DNA from: Aculops lycopersici
Taxonomy: Eukaryota > Arthropoda > Arachnida > Trombidiformes > Eriophyidae
Direction of reading: 5' to 3'
NCBI GenBank assembly: GCA_015350385.1
Contig: WNKI01000001.1
Span: forward strand, 4,366,175 to 4,430,174
Length of the DNA stretch: 64,000 nucleotides
Shown here: positions 33,338-43,724 of the stretch, in pieces
How the letters are laid out: every line of letters starts with the position of its first letter
Position numbering within the stretch: position 1 is the stretch's first letter
Translations under genes and position numbers: made by a program
The notes under the pieces: model-generated
What the model was told of the DNA's origin: nothing
Database searches by the model: none
What the model saw: only the letters and a program-made list of their open reading frames with translations

Positions 33338-36300
33338 CTAGTCGTCGTTTGAGGACGAAGTTGCGTTTCCGCCGCCACTCCCTCTGGTTATTGTCGAGCT
33401 TGCCGACACGTTGTTCAGATCTATTAAACAAGGTTGCTGGGCGGGACCTAGGTGACTCAAATGCTGGAAGTCGGATGGTTCTGATATGTAAATGCTGGAA
33501 GTTTTGCGCCTCAACTCGCTTGAGGCGTCCACTATAACCTTGCTCTTCATGCTCAATGGCTGATTTTGATCTATGTTCTCGGCCACCAAGCGAGTTGACT
33601 TGCCGCCCATCACTCCCTTTGCAGTGATCTCAACTAAAATTGGCAAGTCCAATGCGCCAGTGATGCAAATAAGTGAGTTCACTGCTTCATGTTTCAAGGG
33701 TCGAGTATTCTTCAAGTTGATCGTTTGAATCCATTCGCCATCGTAGGCAGTGTACACGTCAATGTGGTTTGTTGAGAAGGTTAATATGAGCAAGTTTTCC
33801 TTTGGCCTCTGTCTCTGGTTGTTGATATTGTTATTATTATTATTGTTATTATAAAGTGCGCGATGAGATGAAGGCTCCGTCTCAAACGAGAGACTTGCCA
33901 CATGGTCGCAACGGGTGACAAACTGAAAGTCAGGCTCCTGAATTTTGAATCCAAACGAGTCCACGTAAACTCCATGATTTTCAAATAACAACAACCAGCG
34001 CTCAGGTGCAACCTGATAGCAACCTAGGGGTTCAAATGGATTATGAATAATGTACATCAAGTCCATGCAGTCGTTGCTGATCAAATACAATGGCGGCCCA
34101 TCTTGAGATAGGATGTTGTGGACGTGAAAGTTTGAAGAGGTGCCGATGGCCACAAAGGGTCCGGCAACATTGAGAGTCTGGATGCTAGCGTTTGATTGGA
34201 TTTCCCTTCGCGGCGCATAGCGAAACTGGCGCCTAGTTATCTCGTAAACATAGAGAGACTTTTTCACTGCAACACTAATAAACGAGCCGGGTATATTTCG
34301 ATGGACCACAAAGGCGGTTGCATTCTTTGTTTCCGGCATCTTGATCCAGCCAACGGTATCCACGTCGAGTGCTCGCATTGGAATCAATTTTATGTGTCGC
34401 TGCCTTCCACTCATTGCCACAATGAGTTGCTCGCTTTCCAGCGCCTCCATTTGCAAGACTCTTTTACCTTTGGGCAAACGATGGTAGGCTCGCAAGTCAA
34501 GGTAACAGCAAATTAGTGACTCGTCAGTGCCAAGTAGAAGCTTAGGTCCTTCCTCAATGACTGCGCAACAATGAATGCTGGTCAAGTTGCGCAATTGCGA
34601 CAACTGGCTTGTGGTCATGACGGAGTAGGCAGCCAATCTGTTTCTAGGTGGTAGGTTGTTCCGCTTCACAATCCTATGGAGCTCGTGCAGAGCTTCAATC
34701 CATTTGATCTTCTCGCTCTCTTTGTCGACCAGCATAAGCTGATAGTAGATGTTACGCTGAGTGTAGGCCGAGTGCTCGTCACCAATCATCGTGGAGCTCA
34801 ACCGGAAGATACATGATATGTCCGTTCGCGATGCATGTATTACGTCATTCTCCAAGACGGAAGTAACGGAAAAGTTTTCGTCTCGTAGATCGATGATGCG
34901 ACAAACGGAAACTCCCGAGTTACTCTTGCTCATAGAACTTTCTTCTCTTCCGCTCGAACTTCCTCCCACAAGCGAAACGCTTGACGAGCCACCTGAACCC
35001 GAGAGCTCCGCGCCAATGTCGTACAAAAATAGCTTGAAATCACAAACAACCACATATATCCGCATCCACCCCTTTCGGACTCCTCCCGGTCGAGGGATGC
35101 GCACGTAGCCCGAGTAGGCGGTTCCAATTCCACGCGATGGATCCAAACCTATGAGTTTCTTGTCGTCATAGGGACATGAGATGTTGCCCACGCTTTTAGC
35201 ACAATTTATATGGCAAGATAGTCCGCAGGATTCGCAAACTAAACCCTGGCGAATGAGGCCGGTCATTAGAGAGGTGCATAGGTTACACTTCAACGGCATT
35301 ATAAAGGTTCTTACGACAAACATGTGCCTGTTTGTGTGGCTAGTCGATAGGGTTAACTGGTTGGTGGTTGTTGCGCTTGAGATAACAGACGATTTGCCAT
35401 CCATCTTTGCATTGAGATAATCCACTTGTTGCTGGCTACCGGGTGCGTTGGCATACAGGTTGTTGTGCTCGTAACCATTGTTACTATTGAGATTACTGGT
35501 ATTGTTGTTGTTTGCATGATCAGCCACATGTGGATGGTTGATGAACTGCGAGTTTTGGGAATACTGTTGAAGTTGGTGCTGATGATAAGACTGCTGTTGC
35601 TGTTGCTTGATTTGTCTATACGCCGATTCGGCCTCAGAGTAGCCGCCCTCCTCGGTATTTGTTCCCATGTAAGTGGATTGGGTTGAAACATTGCTGCTCA
35701 TTTGGTAAGGATTTGTGTTGATACTGTTGCTGGTGCTCGAGGATTGGCCTAGGCCGGAGTTGCGCTTGAGCGAGGCCACAAAATCTGCCTCCGACGTCAA
35801 GCCAGAAGAGTTGTGGTCAAATAACATTGATTGTGAAATGATTGGTAGTGGTTGCTGACCATTACCACCGACACCTGTACTGCCATTGCCTATCGAAGAT
35901 CGGTGACTCTGTTGTTGCTGCTCGCTAATAACTTTCGCCTGCGCCAATTCCAACTTGATCTCAGCTAGATCGGCCAAAGCTTGACACAATTCTCGTTGCT
36001 TGTCCTCAAGATCATTCTGAATACGTCGCTTGTCCTCGAGTTCATTTTGGAGCGATAACTGTAGCTCCTTAAACTCGTGGCGCTCCGCCTTCGCCGACCT
36101 ACGCTCCTGCCAAGTCGTACTCGAGCTGTGCTCCATCTTATGACTATCGACTTGATACGAGTTCATGTAAATGTTTTCGGGTTCCATGGTCTTCAATGCG
36201 GCAACCTGCCGATCCCAATTGGGCTGTTGCTGTTGCAATTTCAACACCTGCTCTTCAAGGTGAGCAATATAATCCTTCTGCTGGCTGATGAACTCATCCT

Positions 36301-38908
36301 TAGCCGCGCTTGTGTCATCAATCATTGTTGAATGTTGCTGACTGTCCCGTCGATTCAGCTCGTTCGATTTCATTAAAGCTAACTCACTTTGCATAGTTTG
36401 CAACTTGCTATCCAAATTTGTCATCTCAACTTGCAAATTATAACTGTTATGTTTCTCGTTATCTAGCTCAACCGTCAGGCGAGTTATTTCTTCTACTTGC
36501 TGGCGCTTAATTTTCTCCAAATTGGCCAAAGTCCTTCGTAGATCTGACATCTTTTCGAGCTGTTGCTCTATCTCGTGCTCTTTGGACCGAAGTTGTGATG
36601 ATAGATTCGATTTCTCCTTTCGAACTTCGCTCACGAGAGACGATAGCTCACTCCACTGCTCACGGGCTAAACTTAAATCCGACTCGAGTTGTCTAATATC
36701 CACAGAGTTCATATCACTTACAGATTGAGCAACAGTATTTTGACTTGATGACATAGATGGCCTCTTGTTTCTGGTATCTGTTGAGTCAGTTAAGTCTTCG
36801 CCAACAATGGTGTCGCTAATGGAGCTTCTTATGGCATCAGTGTCTATATTTTGCATTGAATTATTTTCTGCTTGTTGTTGTTGCTGATTTGAGGCCGAGA
36901 ATGTGGCACTAAAACCAACGAATGGCAGGTGAAGATTGAGTATACTGTCTTTTGGTCCTCGCATGGCCAATGGATTGGTTTTTGTGGGATCATTTGGATT
37001 TGAGCGCTGCGAATCGTCGATGTCGAAGTTTGACGTATCATCTGGACCAGAAACAACTGGCTTATATGGCGGCTCACAGTGTCTCAAATTGTCCCAATCA
37101 ATTCCCTCAAACCACTTGTGCGATTTGAACTCCTCGAGTGTTCTGAAACGCTTCGCCTTGCTACATATCAGGTGAGATATTAAATCTTTGGCCTCGTCTG
37201 AAATAAAGGGATCATCAGGATACTTGAAGCAAACCTCATGGTTCATGATCTTGGAGTAAGTTTCTGCCAATGATTCGGCATAGAATGGTGTCTCACCATA
37301 TAGCGATTCAAATATCACAACACCTAGCGACCACCAGTCGACTTCGAAGTCGTATAGTTTACCTGATCTCTTGTCGCCCTCCATTGCTTTTAATACATCA
37401 GGACTAATATAATCTGGAGTTCCAACTGCAATTGTACATATGCCACCCGAGTTTATATTTGACACTTTGATACATGAACCAAAGTCAGCCAACCGAGCGT
37501 GACCATTCTTGTCTAGAAGTATATTGTCCGGTTTGATATCACGATGGATATAGCCCATGTCATGCAATACTGAGATTGCCATCACTATTTGAGCGCTATA
37601 AAAGCGGCTCATGTCCTCTGGTAGAAAGTCGTCATATTTTGAGAATAAAGTTAATAAATCTCCGCCAATATAATAGTCCATGATTAAATACAAATTAGTT
37701 TCATCTTGGAAAGCATAATGGAGTTTTGTGAACCAATCATGTGAGCTACCATGAAGCAATATGTCCCTCTCCTCCCGATAACAAGCTGTTTCCGCTCGTC
37801 TAAGCATCTCAATCTTATTCAATGTCTTCATTGCATAAATTGATTTGTCCTCCTTGGACTTGACCACAGCAACCTGACCAAAGTTGCCAAATCCTATCAC
37901 CTTAATGAGATCAAAATCTTTGGATTGCAAGCGTAATTGATTGATTTGTTGAACCAATGGGTCAATAAGTTCCAAGAATTTTTGTTGGTTCTTATTCCTG
38001 GTAAGACCAGAGTTTTGGCAATCGTAATAGATGGCATTTAGTAGGTCAATAAGCAGTTCACAATTAATTGAGTGTCCACCAAACATAGTTGGCTTGGTAT
38101 TCATGAGTTTCTCTAATGAATCAAATCTATTTTTGAGTGCCGATGGGATCGATTGTCGTTGCTGATTCTCATGTGGGGTTACTGTTGCTGATGTCATAGT
38201 GGTTGCTTGTGAATTTGAGGTTACAGTTTGAGAGGATAGTGTGGTCGATACAGGTGCAGGTTGCATTATGGATGAGATGGCTTTGACTGCATCATGTGCT
38301 GTAGGTGAGTTGATCAAATTATTGCTTATTTTGGTAAGTGTTGATGGCAACTGAGAATTGTTGGCGGTTTGGATTGGTTGTTGTTGTTGATTATCGGTGG
38401 AGAATGATGATTTTAGAATTTGATTGCTGCTGGTGCTTGGAGGTGAGTCTAGTTGCATTATTCTGTCTCTGACCGACGAAGAGGCTGAGGAGAGGGATTT
38501 TTTAATTGATACTGAGTCAATAGAGGAGCGAGTGACCATCTCGTTATTTTGGTCTTGCACCTGTCCAGCACCACCGTTGAGTGAATAGATTGATTCTCTC
38601 TTAGCGAAAAGTTTCTCTTGCTCGCTTGTATCAACTTGATCTAAACCTTTATCATGGGAGGAGTCTTGATCTGTTTTATCGTCATGTTGAACATTGTTCA
38701 AACTATTGATTTGCCAATGTCCATCTTCGTCGCCTTGCATAAATGATGGCTTTTGGCTGGATGCTGCTTTAGCTGATGCAGCCGCGCTGGCAGGTGGTGG
38801 AGGCGGAGGTGGCTGGTCAGGTTTCATTCGAAAGGCAGCTCGATCCTCGAGGATGATGGAGGACCGATCTTTCGATGGTGACGACGGCGGTGACCTCGAA
38901 TTGTCCAT
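33338..38908 (-). CDS. gek: MRCK / Genghis Khan serine/threonine kinase
   Basis: Myotonic-dystrophy-kinase-related Cdc42-binding kinase, a regulator of actomyosin downstream of Cdc42/Rac. The open frame extends to 38923 only through a TTG; the first ATG is at 38908, giving 1,856 residues in one exon. Order: Ser/Gln-rich N-terminal extension (~1-270); MRCK N-terminal helix; AGC kinase ~332-600 with glycine loop GFGNFGQV, catalytic HRDIKPDN, DFG and TPDYISP; kinase tail DTSNFDIDD; coiled coil ~720-1000; C1 zinc domain ~1196-1245 (Cys/His set complete by eye); PH; CNH ~1440-1740; CRIB ~1807-1822 (ISEPSDFQHLSHLGP). All catalytic residues are present. Vertebrate MRCKs start only ~75 residues before the kinase domain, so the N-terminal extension is unusual. 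An upstream exon cannot be excluded. Confidence 0.97.
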   Translation of the reverse strand: MDNSRSPPSSPSKDRSSIILEDRAAFRMKPDQPPPPPPPASAAASAKAASSQKPSFMQGDEDGHWQINSLNNVQHDDKTDQDSSHDKGLDQVDTSEQEKLFAKRESIYSLNGGAGQVQDQNNEMVTRSSIDSVSIKKSLSSASSSVRDRIMQLDSPPSTSSNQILKSSFSTDNQQQQPIQTANNSQLPSTLTKISNNLINSPTAHDAVKAISSIMQPAPVSTTLSSQTVTSNSQATTMTSATVTPHENQQRQSIPSALKNRFDSLEKLMNTKPTMFGGHSINCELLIDLLNAIYYDCQNSGLTRNKNQQKFLELIDPLVQQINQLRLQSKDFDLIKVIGFGNFGQVAVVKSKEDKSIYAMKTLNKIEMLRRAETACYREERDILLHGSSHDWFTKLHYAFQDETNLYLIMDYYIGGDLLTLFSKYDDFLPEDMSRFYSAQIVMAISVLHDMGYIHRDIKPDNILLDKNGHARLADFGSCIKVSNINSGGICTIAVGTPDYISPDVLKAMEGDKRSGKLYDFEVDWWSLGVVIFESLYGETPFYAESLAETYSKIMNHEVCFKYPDDPFISDEAKDLISHLICSKAKRFRTLEEFKSHKWFEGIDWDNLRHCEPPYKPVVSGPDDTSNFDIDDSQRSNPNDPTKTNPLAMRGPKDSILNLHLPFVGFSATFSASNQQQQQAENNSMQNIDTDAIRSSISDTIVGEDLTDSTDTRNKRPSMSSSQNTVAQSVSDMNSVDIRQLESDLSLAREQWSELSSLVSEVRKEKSNLSSQLRSKEHEIEQQLEKMSDLRRTLANLEKIKRQQVEEITRLTVELDNEKHNSYNLQVEMTNLDSKLQTMQSELALMKSNELNRRDSQQHSTMIDDTSAAKDEFISQQKDYIAHLEEQVLKLQQQQPNWDRQVAALKTMEPENIYMNSYQVDSHKMEHSSSTTWQERRSAKAERHEFKELQLSLQNELEDKRRIQNDLEDKQRELCQALADLAEIKLELAQAKVISEQQQQSHRSSIGNGSTGVGGNGQQPLPIISQSMLFDHNSSGLTSEADFVASLKRNSGLGQSSSTSNSINTNPYQMSSNVSTQSTYMGTNTEEGGYSEAESAYRQIKQQQQQSYHQHQLQQYSQNSQFINHPHVADHANNNNTSNLNSNNGYEHNNLYANAPGSQQQVDYLNAKMDGKSSVISSATTTNQLTLSTSHTNRHMFVVRTFIMPLKCNLCTSLMTGLIRQGLVCESCGLSCHINCAKSVGNISCPYDDKKLIGLDPSRGIGTAYSGYVRIPRPGGVRKGWMRIYVVVCDFKLFLYDIGAELSGSGGSSSVSLVGGSSSGREESSMSKSNSGVSVCRIIDLRDENFSVTSVLENDVIHASRTDISCIFRLSSTMIGDEHSAYTQRNIYYQLMLVDKESEKIKWIEALHELHRIVKRNNLPPRNRLAAYSVMTTSQLSQLRNLTSIHCCAVIEEGPKLLLGTDESLICCYLDLRAYHRLPKGKRVLQMEALESEQLIVAMSGRQRHIKLIPMRALDVDTVGWIKMPETKNATAFVVHRNIPGSFISVAVKKSLYVYEITRRQFRYAPRREIQSNASIQTLNVAGPFVAIGTSSNFHVHNILSQDGPPLYLISNDCMDLMYIIHNPFEPLGCYQVAPERWLLLFENHGVYVDSFGFKIQEPDFQFVTRCDHVASLSFETEPSSHRALYNNNNNNNNINNQRQRPKENLLILTFSTNHIDVYTAYDGEWIQTINLKNTRPLKHEAVNSLICITGALDLPILVEITAKGVMGGKSTRLVAENIDQNQPLSMKSKVIVDASSELRRKTSSIYISEPSDFQHLSHLGPAQQPCLIDLNNVSASSTITRGSGGGNATSSSNDD

Positions 38909-39884
38909 AATAATGCTCTGCAAATCAACTCAAATGATTGCAATCATCGTTTATCTTGCAACTTGCAATATGGACGCACAGGTAGTTTCTCTGCCGCATC
39001 GATGTGGTTGGTCAAAGTTGGAAGAAACTAAGCGATTTGAAAATATAAGTTGATATCTAGTGGTAAGTAGTATTTCTCAATTAGTTTAATAGATCATGAT
39101 ATAATAGGTATAGACAATGCGGCGGCTGCAGTGGAGATTGGCCGAGAAATAACAACGTCAAGATGTGTAGTATTTTTATATATATTTTGATAGAAAAAGA
39201 ACGGAGGAGTAAAACGACGTACAGGTTTCATTTTTCTCGCCCTGTGTGTGTATTTAGTTGAAGAGAGTAGCGGCCAGTAGAAGTCCAATGGAGATTATTT
39301 GATGGTGTCGGTGGTTGTTGTGTGGTGATGGTTATGTTCAGTCATTTCTTGGCCCTAGGAGAAAATCTACAGGACGCTTCACAAGTGCTCTGTTTGGTTG
39401 TTTTTGAGTAGTCACCATGTGAGCATATGAGAGTTACAAAACTTAGGGCTAAAATGAGGTTCGATTAGCTCTGTTATCCTCAAGAATACCCGTAGACTTG
39501 TGTGCGTTTCCTCATTAAAATATTGCCGTGAGTGGCGCTGAGATCAGTTTATTTTGATATGCTGATTTGTAACGCATTGTAAACAATAGGATACTACACT
39601 CTCGTTTGCTTGTATCTCGGCAACAACTACAACAATTGGCAATCTTGCAAGCTGACTTTTGCTCTTAGAGAGATCAAGACTAACGATAATAATCATGATT
39701 ACATATTTGTCTCAAAGACTGGCGCTAATTAATGAACGAGTCGCATAGTAACTGAACAAGAAGGATAAAGAGAGCGAGTGAGGACTCAGCAAAGCTCGCC
39801 ATTGTCGCCTAGGCCTCATACATAGTTATTAACCGATATACCTTCAACTTTTCGTGTGATTTAATTTATAACCGATGCTCCAAG
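38909..39884. other. Divergent spacer between MRCK and GCSH
   Basis: Nearly 1 kb between two outward-transcribed genes, so both promoters are expected here. I see no supported coding frame, TATA box or long repeat that I would call. Confidence 0.5.
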
Positions 39885-40364
39885 ATGTTGGCAACAACTA
39901 GCCTCAATTTTGCAAGAATTATCAACCACGCCGCAACCGGTTGCGCCAAATTCAGACCTCAAATCAATGTGGCCATTCTGAGACATGCAAGCCGCCTTTA
40001 CACGGAAAAGCACGAATGGATCTCATTGCAGAAGGACCAATCTATTGGTCGCGTTGGTATCTCGAACCATGCTCAAGAGGCGCTTGGCGATGTAGTATAT
40101 GTCCAGGTACCTGAGGTGGGAACTCAACATTCTCAATTTGACGAAGTTGGAGCTATTGAGAGTGTCAAGGCAGCCTCGGAGTTATTGACTCCAGCCACGG
40201 GTGAGGTTGTAGCCATTAACAATAATTTAGAGGAAAAACCAGGACTAGTCAATACTGATTGTTACGGGGACGGGTGGTTGTTTGAGATAAAGTTGAGCAA
40301 ACCCGATGAGCTCAAAAAGCTCATGAGCGAAGAGGATTACAAGAAGTATTTAGAAACTTGTTAG
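39885..40364 (+). CDS. GCSH: Glycine cleavage system H protein
   Basis: Mitochondrial lipoyl carrier of the glycine cleavage system; it shuttles the aminomethyl group between the P, T and L proteins. 159 residues, the usual length. Residues 1-~37 form a basic, acid-free targeting sequence. The mature part begins LYTEKHEW, a family signature, and the lipoylated lysine is Lys95 in ESVKAASEL, followed by the conserved GEV, NTDCYGDGWL and the C-terminal YLETC. Single exon, ATG at 39885. It converges with the REV1-like gene, whose stop is about 150 bp away. Confidence 0.97.
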   Translation: MLATTSLNFARIINHAATGCAKFRPQINVAILRHASRLYTEKHEWISLQKDQSIGRVGISNHAQEALGDVVYVQVPEVGTQHSQFDEVGAIESVKAASELLTPATGEVVAINNNLEEKPGLVNTDCYGDGWLFEIKLSKPDELKKLMSEEDYKKYLETC

Positions 40365-40515
40365 ATCAGTCATCAATTTGTCTTCACCAGAAATATACAA
40401 GACATACACACATCATCGATAAATATATGTTCATATGTACCTTGCTCTAATGGGACTCAAACTCAGACACATATATTTAGCATAATCAATCAATCATTTG
40501 TTTATATATGCATTA

Positions 40516-41769
40516 TTAATCGGGCGCATCGGATGACTCATTATTCGTCTCATTAAGCTCGATAAGGGTTATAACTTGATACAAATTTTGTGAGGCATTT
40601 ATGTTCAAGTTCAGTTCATTCTTGAGATCGCTAACCAGATTATTGTACAGGTTTATCCAATCGCGTTCATCGTATTGGATAACTCTTTGCTGGAAGGCGG
40701 AGATGATTTCATAGAATTTAGTGTGATAATTGGGCTCACCCATGAGATCATAAAAATATTTAGTTACACAAGCAGTGTCCTCGTCAGTCACTCCCTCGGG
40801 ACAGCCGACCCATTCATTCAATAGTGAGATGATATCGTCAATTGAGGTCTTGCCGCAAATGTTGGCAACAGGCTTCCTTTGAGCTGGTACTTTAGGTGTA
40901 GGAAATCGACTAGGTTTTGTGCCCTTGATTACGAAGGCCGACATTGTGATAGGTTTGCTCGTAGTGTTATGGTTGCTGCTGTTGTTGTTATTGTGTTGGT
41001 TGCTATTATGGTTTGCTCTCTGCTTTACTTTCGGCTGTAAGAGTTCCTTTTTGGGAGGCATTTGATGATGGCTAGCACTGGAATCTTGCTGTTTTTGCGC
41101 GTATATCTGTGTTTGCTGGTCGTCCTCTTCTTCACGAGGAATTACTGTCTCGCATTTCTCTGGATCTTGTGACGAGTCAAGATCCAATTCCACAATTTCG
41201 CGTTCTCGGTTTGACTGATTTGCATGTTGAATTTGTGGTGCAGGTAAGGGTTTTGGCTTTGGCTTTAAAAGTTCCTCAATTTGCAATTGTTGTTGCTTCT
41301 TTTTACCAGGCGACTGGCTGCTTGATGGCTCAATTGCCGAAACAGACCCATTCTCGCCTCGTGGTTCGTCGGCAAATAATTGATAGTCTTGATAGGGGAG
41401 CAAACACTTTGCTTGAACCGAGTCTGTAATCCATTGTGGCTTCACAATCCGATCGTCGGGCCTCAAGGTTTTGATACGAGCTGCCGATAGGTTCGTTGCA
41501 ATCATAAACTTGGTTGTCTGGTAACGATAGTATGGATGATACTCACCGCCATTGAGCAAGATCAGGCGTTTCAATTCATCGGCCGTCGGTTGGGTCCTTC
41601 CATTGACATTGATCGAAATTCCCTTGAATATATCCGTCCGCATGCTACTATTTCTACTCCTTAGAGACTCTCGAATACGATCATTTTGAGCCGCTAGCTT
41701 GGTCTTCTTGACTCGCATATAATCTCGTCCATCCTCGAAGCCGTTAGTTCTGTCGGTCCGGCCGTTCAT
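40516..41769 (-). CDS. REV1-like protein lacking the polymerase domain
   Basis: 417 residues in one exon. Residues 1-135 match the REV1 N-terminus: GRDYMRVKKTKL, then the BRCT domain from FKGISINVNGRT through GGEYHPYY, IATNL and KPQWITDSVQA. Residues ~303-395 match the REV1 C-terminal domain, the four-helix module that binds REV7 and the RIR motifs of other translesion polymerases (IISLLNEWVG, VTKYFYDLM, WINLYNNLV). Between them lie only ~165 residues of Gln/Asn/Lys/Pro-rich linker. The Y-family catalytic core and ubiquitin-binding motifs, about 700-800 residues in normal REV1, are absent. It could act as a polymerase-free scaffold for translesion synthesis, or compete with full REV1 if one exists elsewhere. 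No frameshift or stop suggests decay. Confidence 0.88.
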   Translation of the reverse strand: MNGRTDRTNGFEDGRDYMRVKKTKLAAQNDRIRESLRSRNSSMRTDIFKGISINVNGRTQPTADELKRLILLNGGEYHPYYRYQTTKFMIATNLSAARIKTLRPDDRIVKPQWITDSVQAKCLLPYQDYQLFADEPRGENGSVSAIEPSSSQSPGKKKQQQLQIEELLKPKPKPLPAPQIQHANQSNREREIVELDLDSSQDPEKCETVIPREEEDDQQTQIYAQKQQDSSASHHQMPPKKELLQPKVKQRANHNSNQHNNNNSSNHNTTSKPITMSAFVIKGTKPSRFPTPKVPAQRKPVANICGKTSIDDIISLLNEWVGCPEGVTDEDTACVTKYFYDLMGEPNYHTKFYEIISAFQQRVIQYDERDWINLYNNLVSDLKNELNLNINASQNLYQVITLIELNETNNESSDAPD

Positions 41770-43682
41770 GTTGATGAGTTGCGATTGGATGATGAAAGTT
41801 GATGAATGAATAATAGTAGTGCAGCTAGAGGAGTAAAAATCAATTCAGCTAATTGATTGGTTCCGTAATAATAACAGAGAGCTGATTAGAAGATTAGTCC
41901 CCAATTAGGAGGACCAATGAGTGAAAGTGCATTAAAATCAATTGAATTTCCATATAATCTATCCATGGTTTGGCTACCTGACTTCTTTGCGACTCTTGGG
42001 TGCAAAAATCGTGGATGACTTACCTCTCGTTTCACGTTATAAAACGTTGGAGTTCGTTCGCTATGAGTCATTTGCAGAGTAGCAGCTGACTCTTAGTGAG
42101 CATAGAAGGCAGCGAGGATGCAACACATTGCCACTGTTTGCATTGCTTCGAATGGTCGCTCAAGGTAAATATTTTTCGCGCCATTCTGTCTGGCTCTGCC
42201 GCTTTGTTTACCGCTTTCTGCATGAGCCTCACAAGTTGAAAAGGTAAATGCACCTTTGCCAAGACCGATCGATATCACGACAATGAAGTTGATTGGCAGA
42301 GAAAGTTTTCTAACTCAATCATCGCCCGGCTAAAAGTTCAGGAGCAGATTACAAATGTGTCTGGCGATCATACCCAATCTATCATTTCCACTCCTTCATC
42401 TATTCTCATGTTATGGGAATCCAAATCTCTACCAGAAAAAGTCTCTCCAACTCATCTTTTGACAAAATTGTCTATTGTTCTGTCAGAAACGGCAACGAGG
42501 ATCCATGCGGTTGTCGAGCTCTGTGTTTCTCTTCGTAGCGTTCGATGACATGCGATAAGATATCATCAGGTCAACAATCGGATGGCCACCGTGGCGACTA
42601 GTCCGACTCTTAGGGGCCTCAAAGGGAGTCTAAAATCTTACCATTCAAATTCGGTATTTGTTACCTAAGACAGGTTTGCGCTTTGCAGATCCTAAAACAG
42701 ATTACACGAACTATCGGAATCTTATTCAGACTCTTTTTCAACTTTAAACTCACACTTCGAGCATCTAATCGACTGCAAGCGCAACCTTAGAATCAATCAA
42801 TTACCTCTCATCGCCTGTCAACCGTTAATGTCTCATTTAGTTTCAGATCTTATGTATAAGGGTCATGGAGAGTACACACCAAATACAGATGCCAAATATG
42901 TAAGTAGATCAGCCATCAGGTACAACAATAGGTACCCAATCCTGTCAGATGATACTGATGACACTCTGATCTATCCGTTGTCTTAAGATATCGGTGCAAT
43001 AAATACATCATCACTTTTAGATGCCGAAACTGCCCAAGGTGAGATCATTGGTTCTATTTCGAGTTCAGAAGATACACTCTAAGGCGTCAATTCGAACTCT
43101 AGTGCACAGTTTGGGTTTGTGTTTCATCAAAGAGATAACAATTTTCTAGTAGTCTCCATGATCGTCGCAACTCTTTAGCCAAAAATCCTTACCCGGAATC
43201 CAAAATCATTCATCAACGAAGTTCTTTTTATGTTCGCTGAAGGTATAAGGGGACAATTTCTCAGCAGCGCTATGTGGATCTGAGGGTTTCAAATCCTTAA
43301 AAGCACCAACGTCAAGATAAAATATCGCTCTCTCCTTTATCCTACGGAGTTTGCTATGGACCAAATATTCCTTAGGGTCGTGCAAATGATCCCGAATATA
43401 CGACTGTAAAGCACAACGATGCCCCGCGTACATGTTTGTGACAGGTTCTAGGTGATGCAAATCTTCTATCAAAACCACGAAAAATTTGATCTAATTTGTG
43501 GGATACAAAAAGAGACACTTAACATTATTGACACTGAACCGTTGACCATCGCCGATGCGAACCGGATGTGCCCTAGGTAGACATTAACATTAATTCCGGA
43601 GCTGCTGTTGAATACTTGAAGATCCTCGCTTTCGATTTTTTTTTCAGATGAACCTTCGAGAAAGACTAATTACAACAGCAAA
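41770..43682. other. Spacer with possible degraded retroelement
   Basis: Nearly 2 kb between the REV1-like and GPCR genes. On the + strand about 42705-43082 stays open apart from one TAA (42984-42986) and reads protein-like, with FEHLIDCKRNLRI, LPLIACQPLM and NNRYPILSDDTDD. The first two faintly resemble the end of a retroelement aspartic protease. On the minus strand a 90-codon frame (43206-43478) has balanced composition (HLHDPKEYLVHSKLRRIKER) but no family I know. Neither is firm. Confidence 0.3.
43206..43478 (-). CDS. Hypothetical 90-residue frame
   Basis: The first ATG is at 43478 and the stop at 43206. The composition is unlike the repeat-derived frames nearby: mixed charged and hydrophobic, with no homopolymer. 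It has no signal peptide or membrane span and I do not recognise it. It may be a real small gene, an exon, or part of the possible retroelement remnant at 42.7-43.1 kb. Confidence 0.2.
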   Translation of the reverse strand: MVLIEDLHHLEPVTNMYAGHRCALQSYIRDHLHDPKEYLVHSKLRRIKERAIFYLDVGAFKDLKPSDPHSAAEKLSPYTFSEHKKNFVDE

Positions 43683-43688
43683 TTTATT
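43683..43688 (-). other. Polyadenylation signal of GPCR gene
   Basis: TTTATT on the + strand, AATAAA on the minus strand, 37 bases beyond the receptor stop. Confidence 0.6.
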
Positions 43689-43724
43689 TATATTTTTGAA
43701 GCTAACTATCTAACTATTATCCAA

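Noticed and set aside
38909..38923. Longer MRCK start at 38923
   Set aside because: The codon is TTG; the ATG at 38908 is the first real start in the frame.
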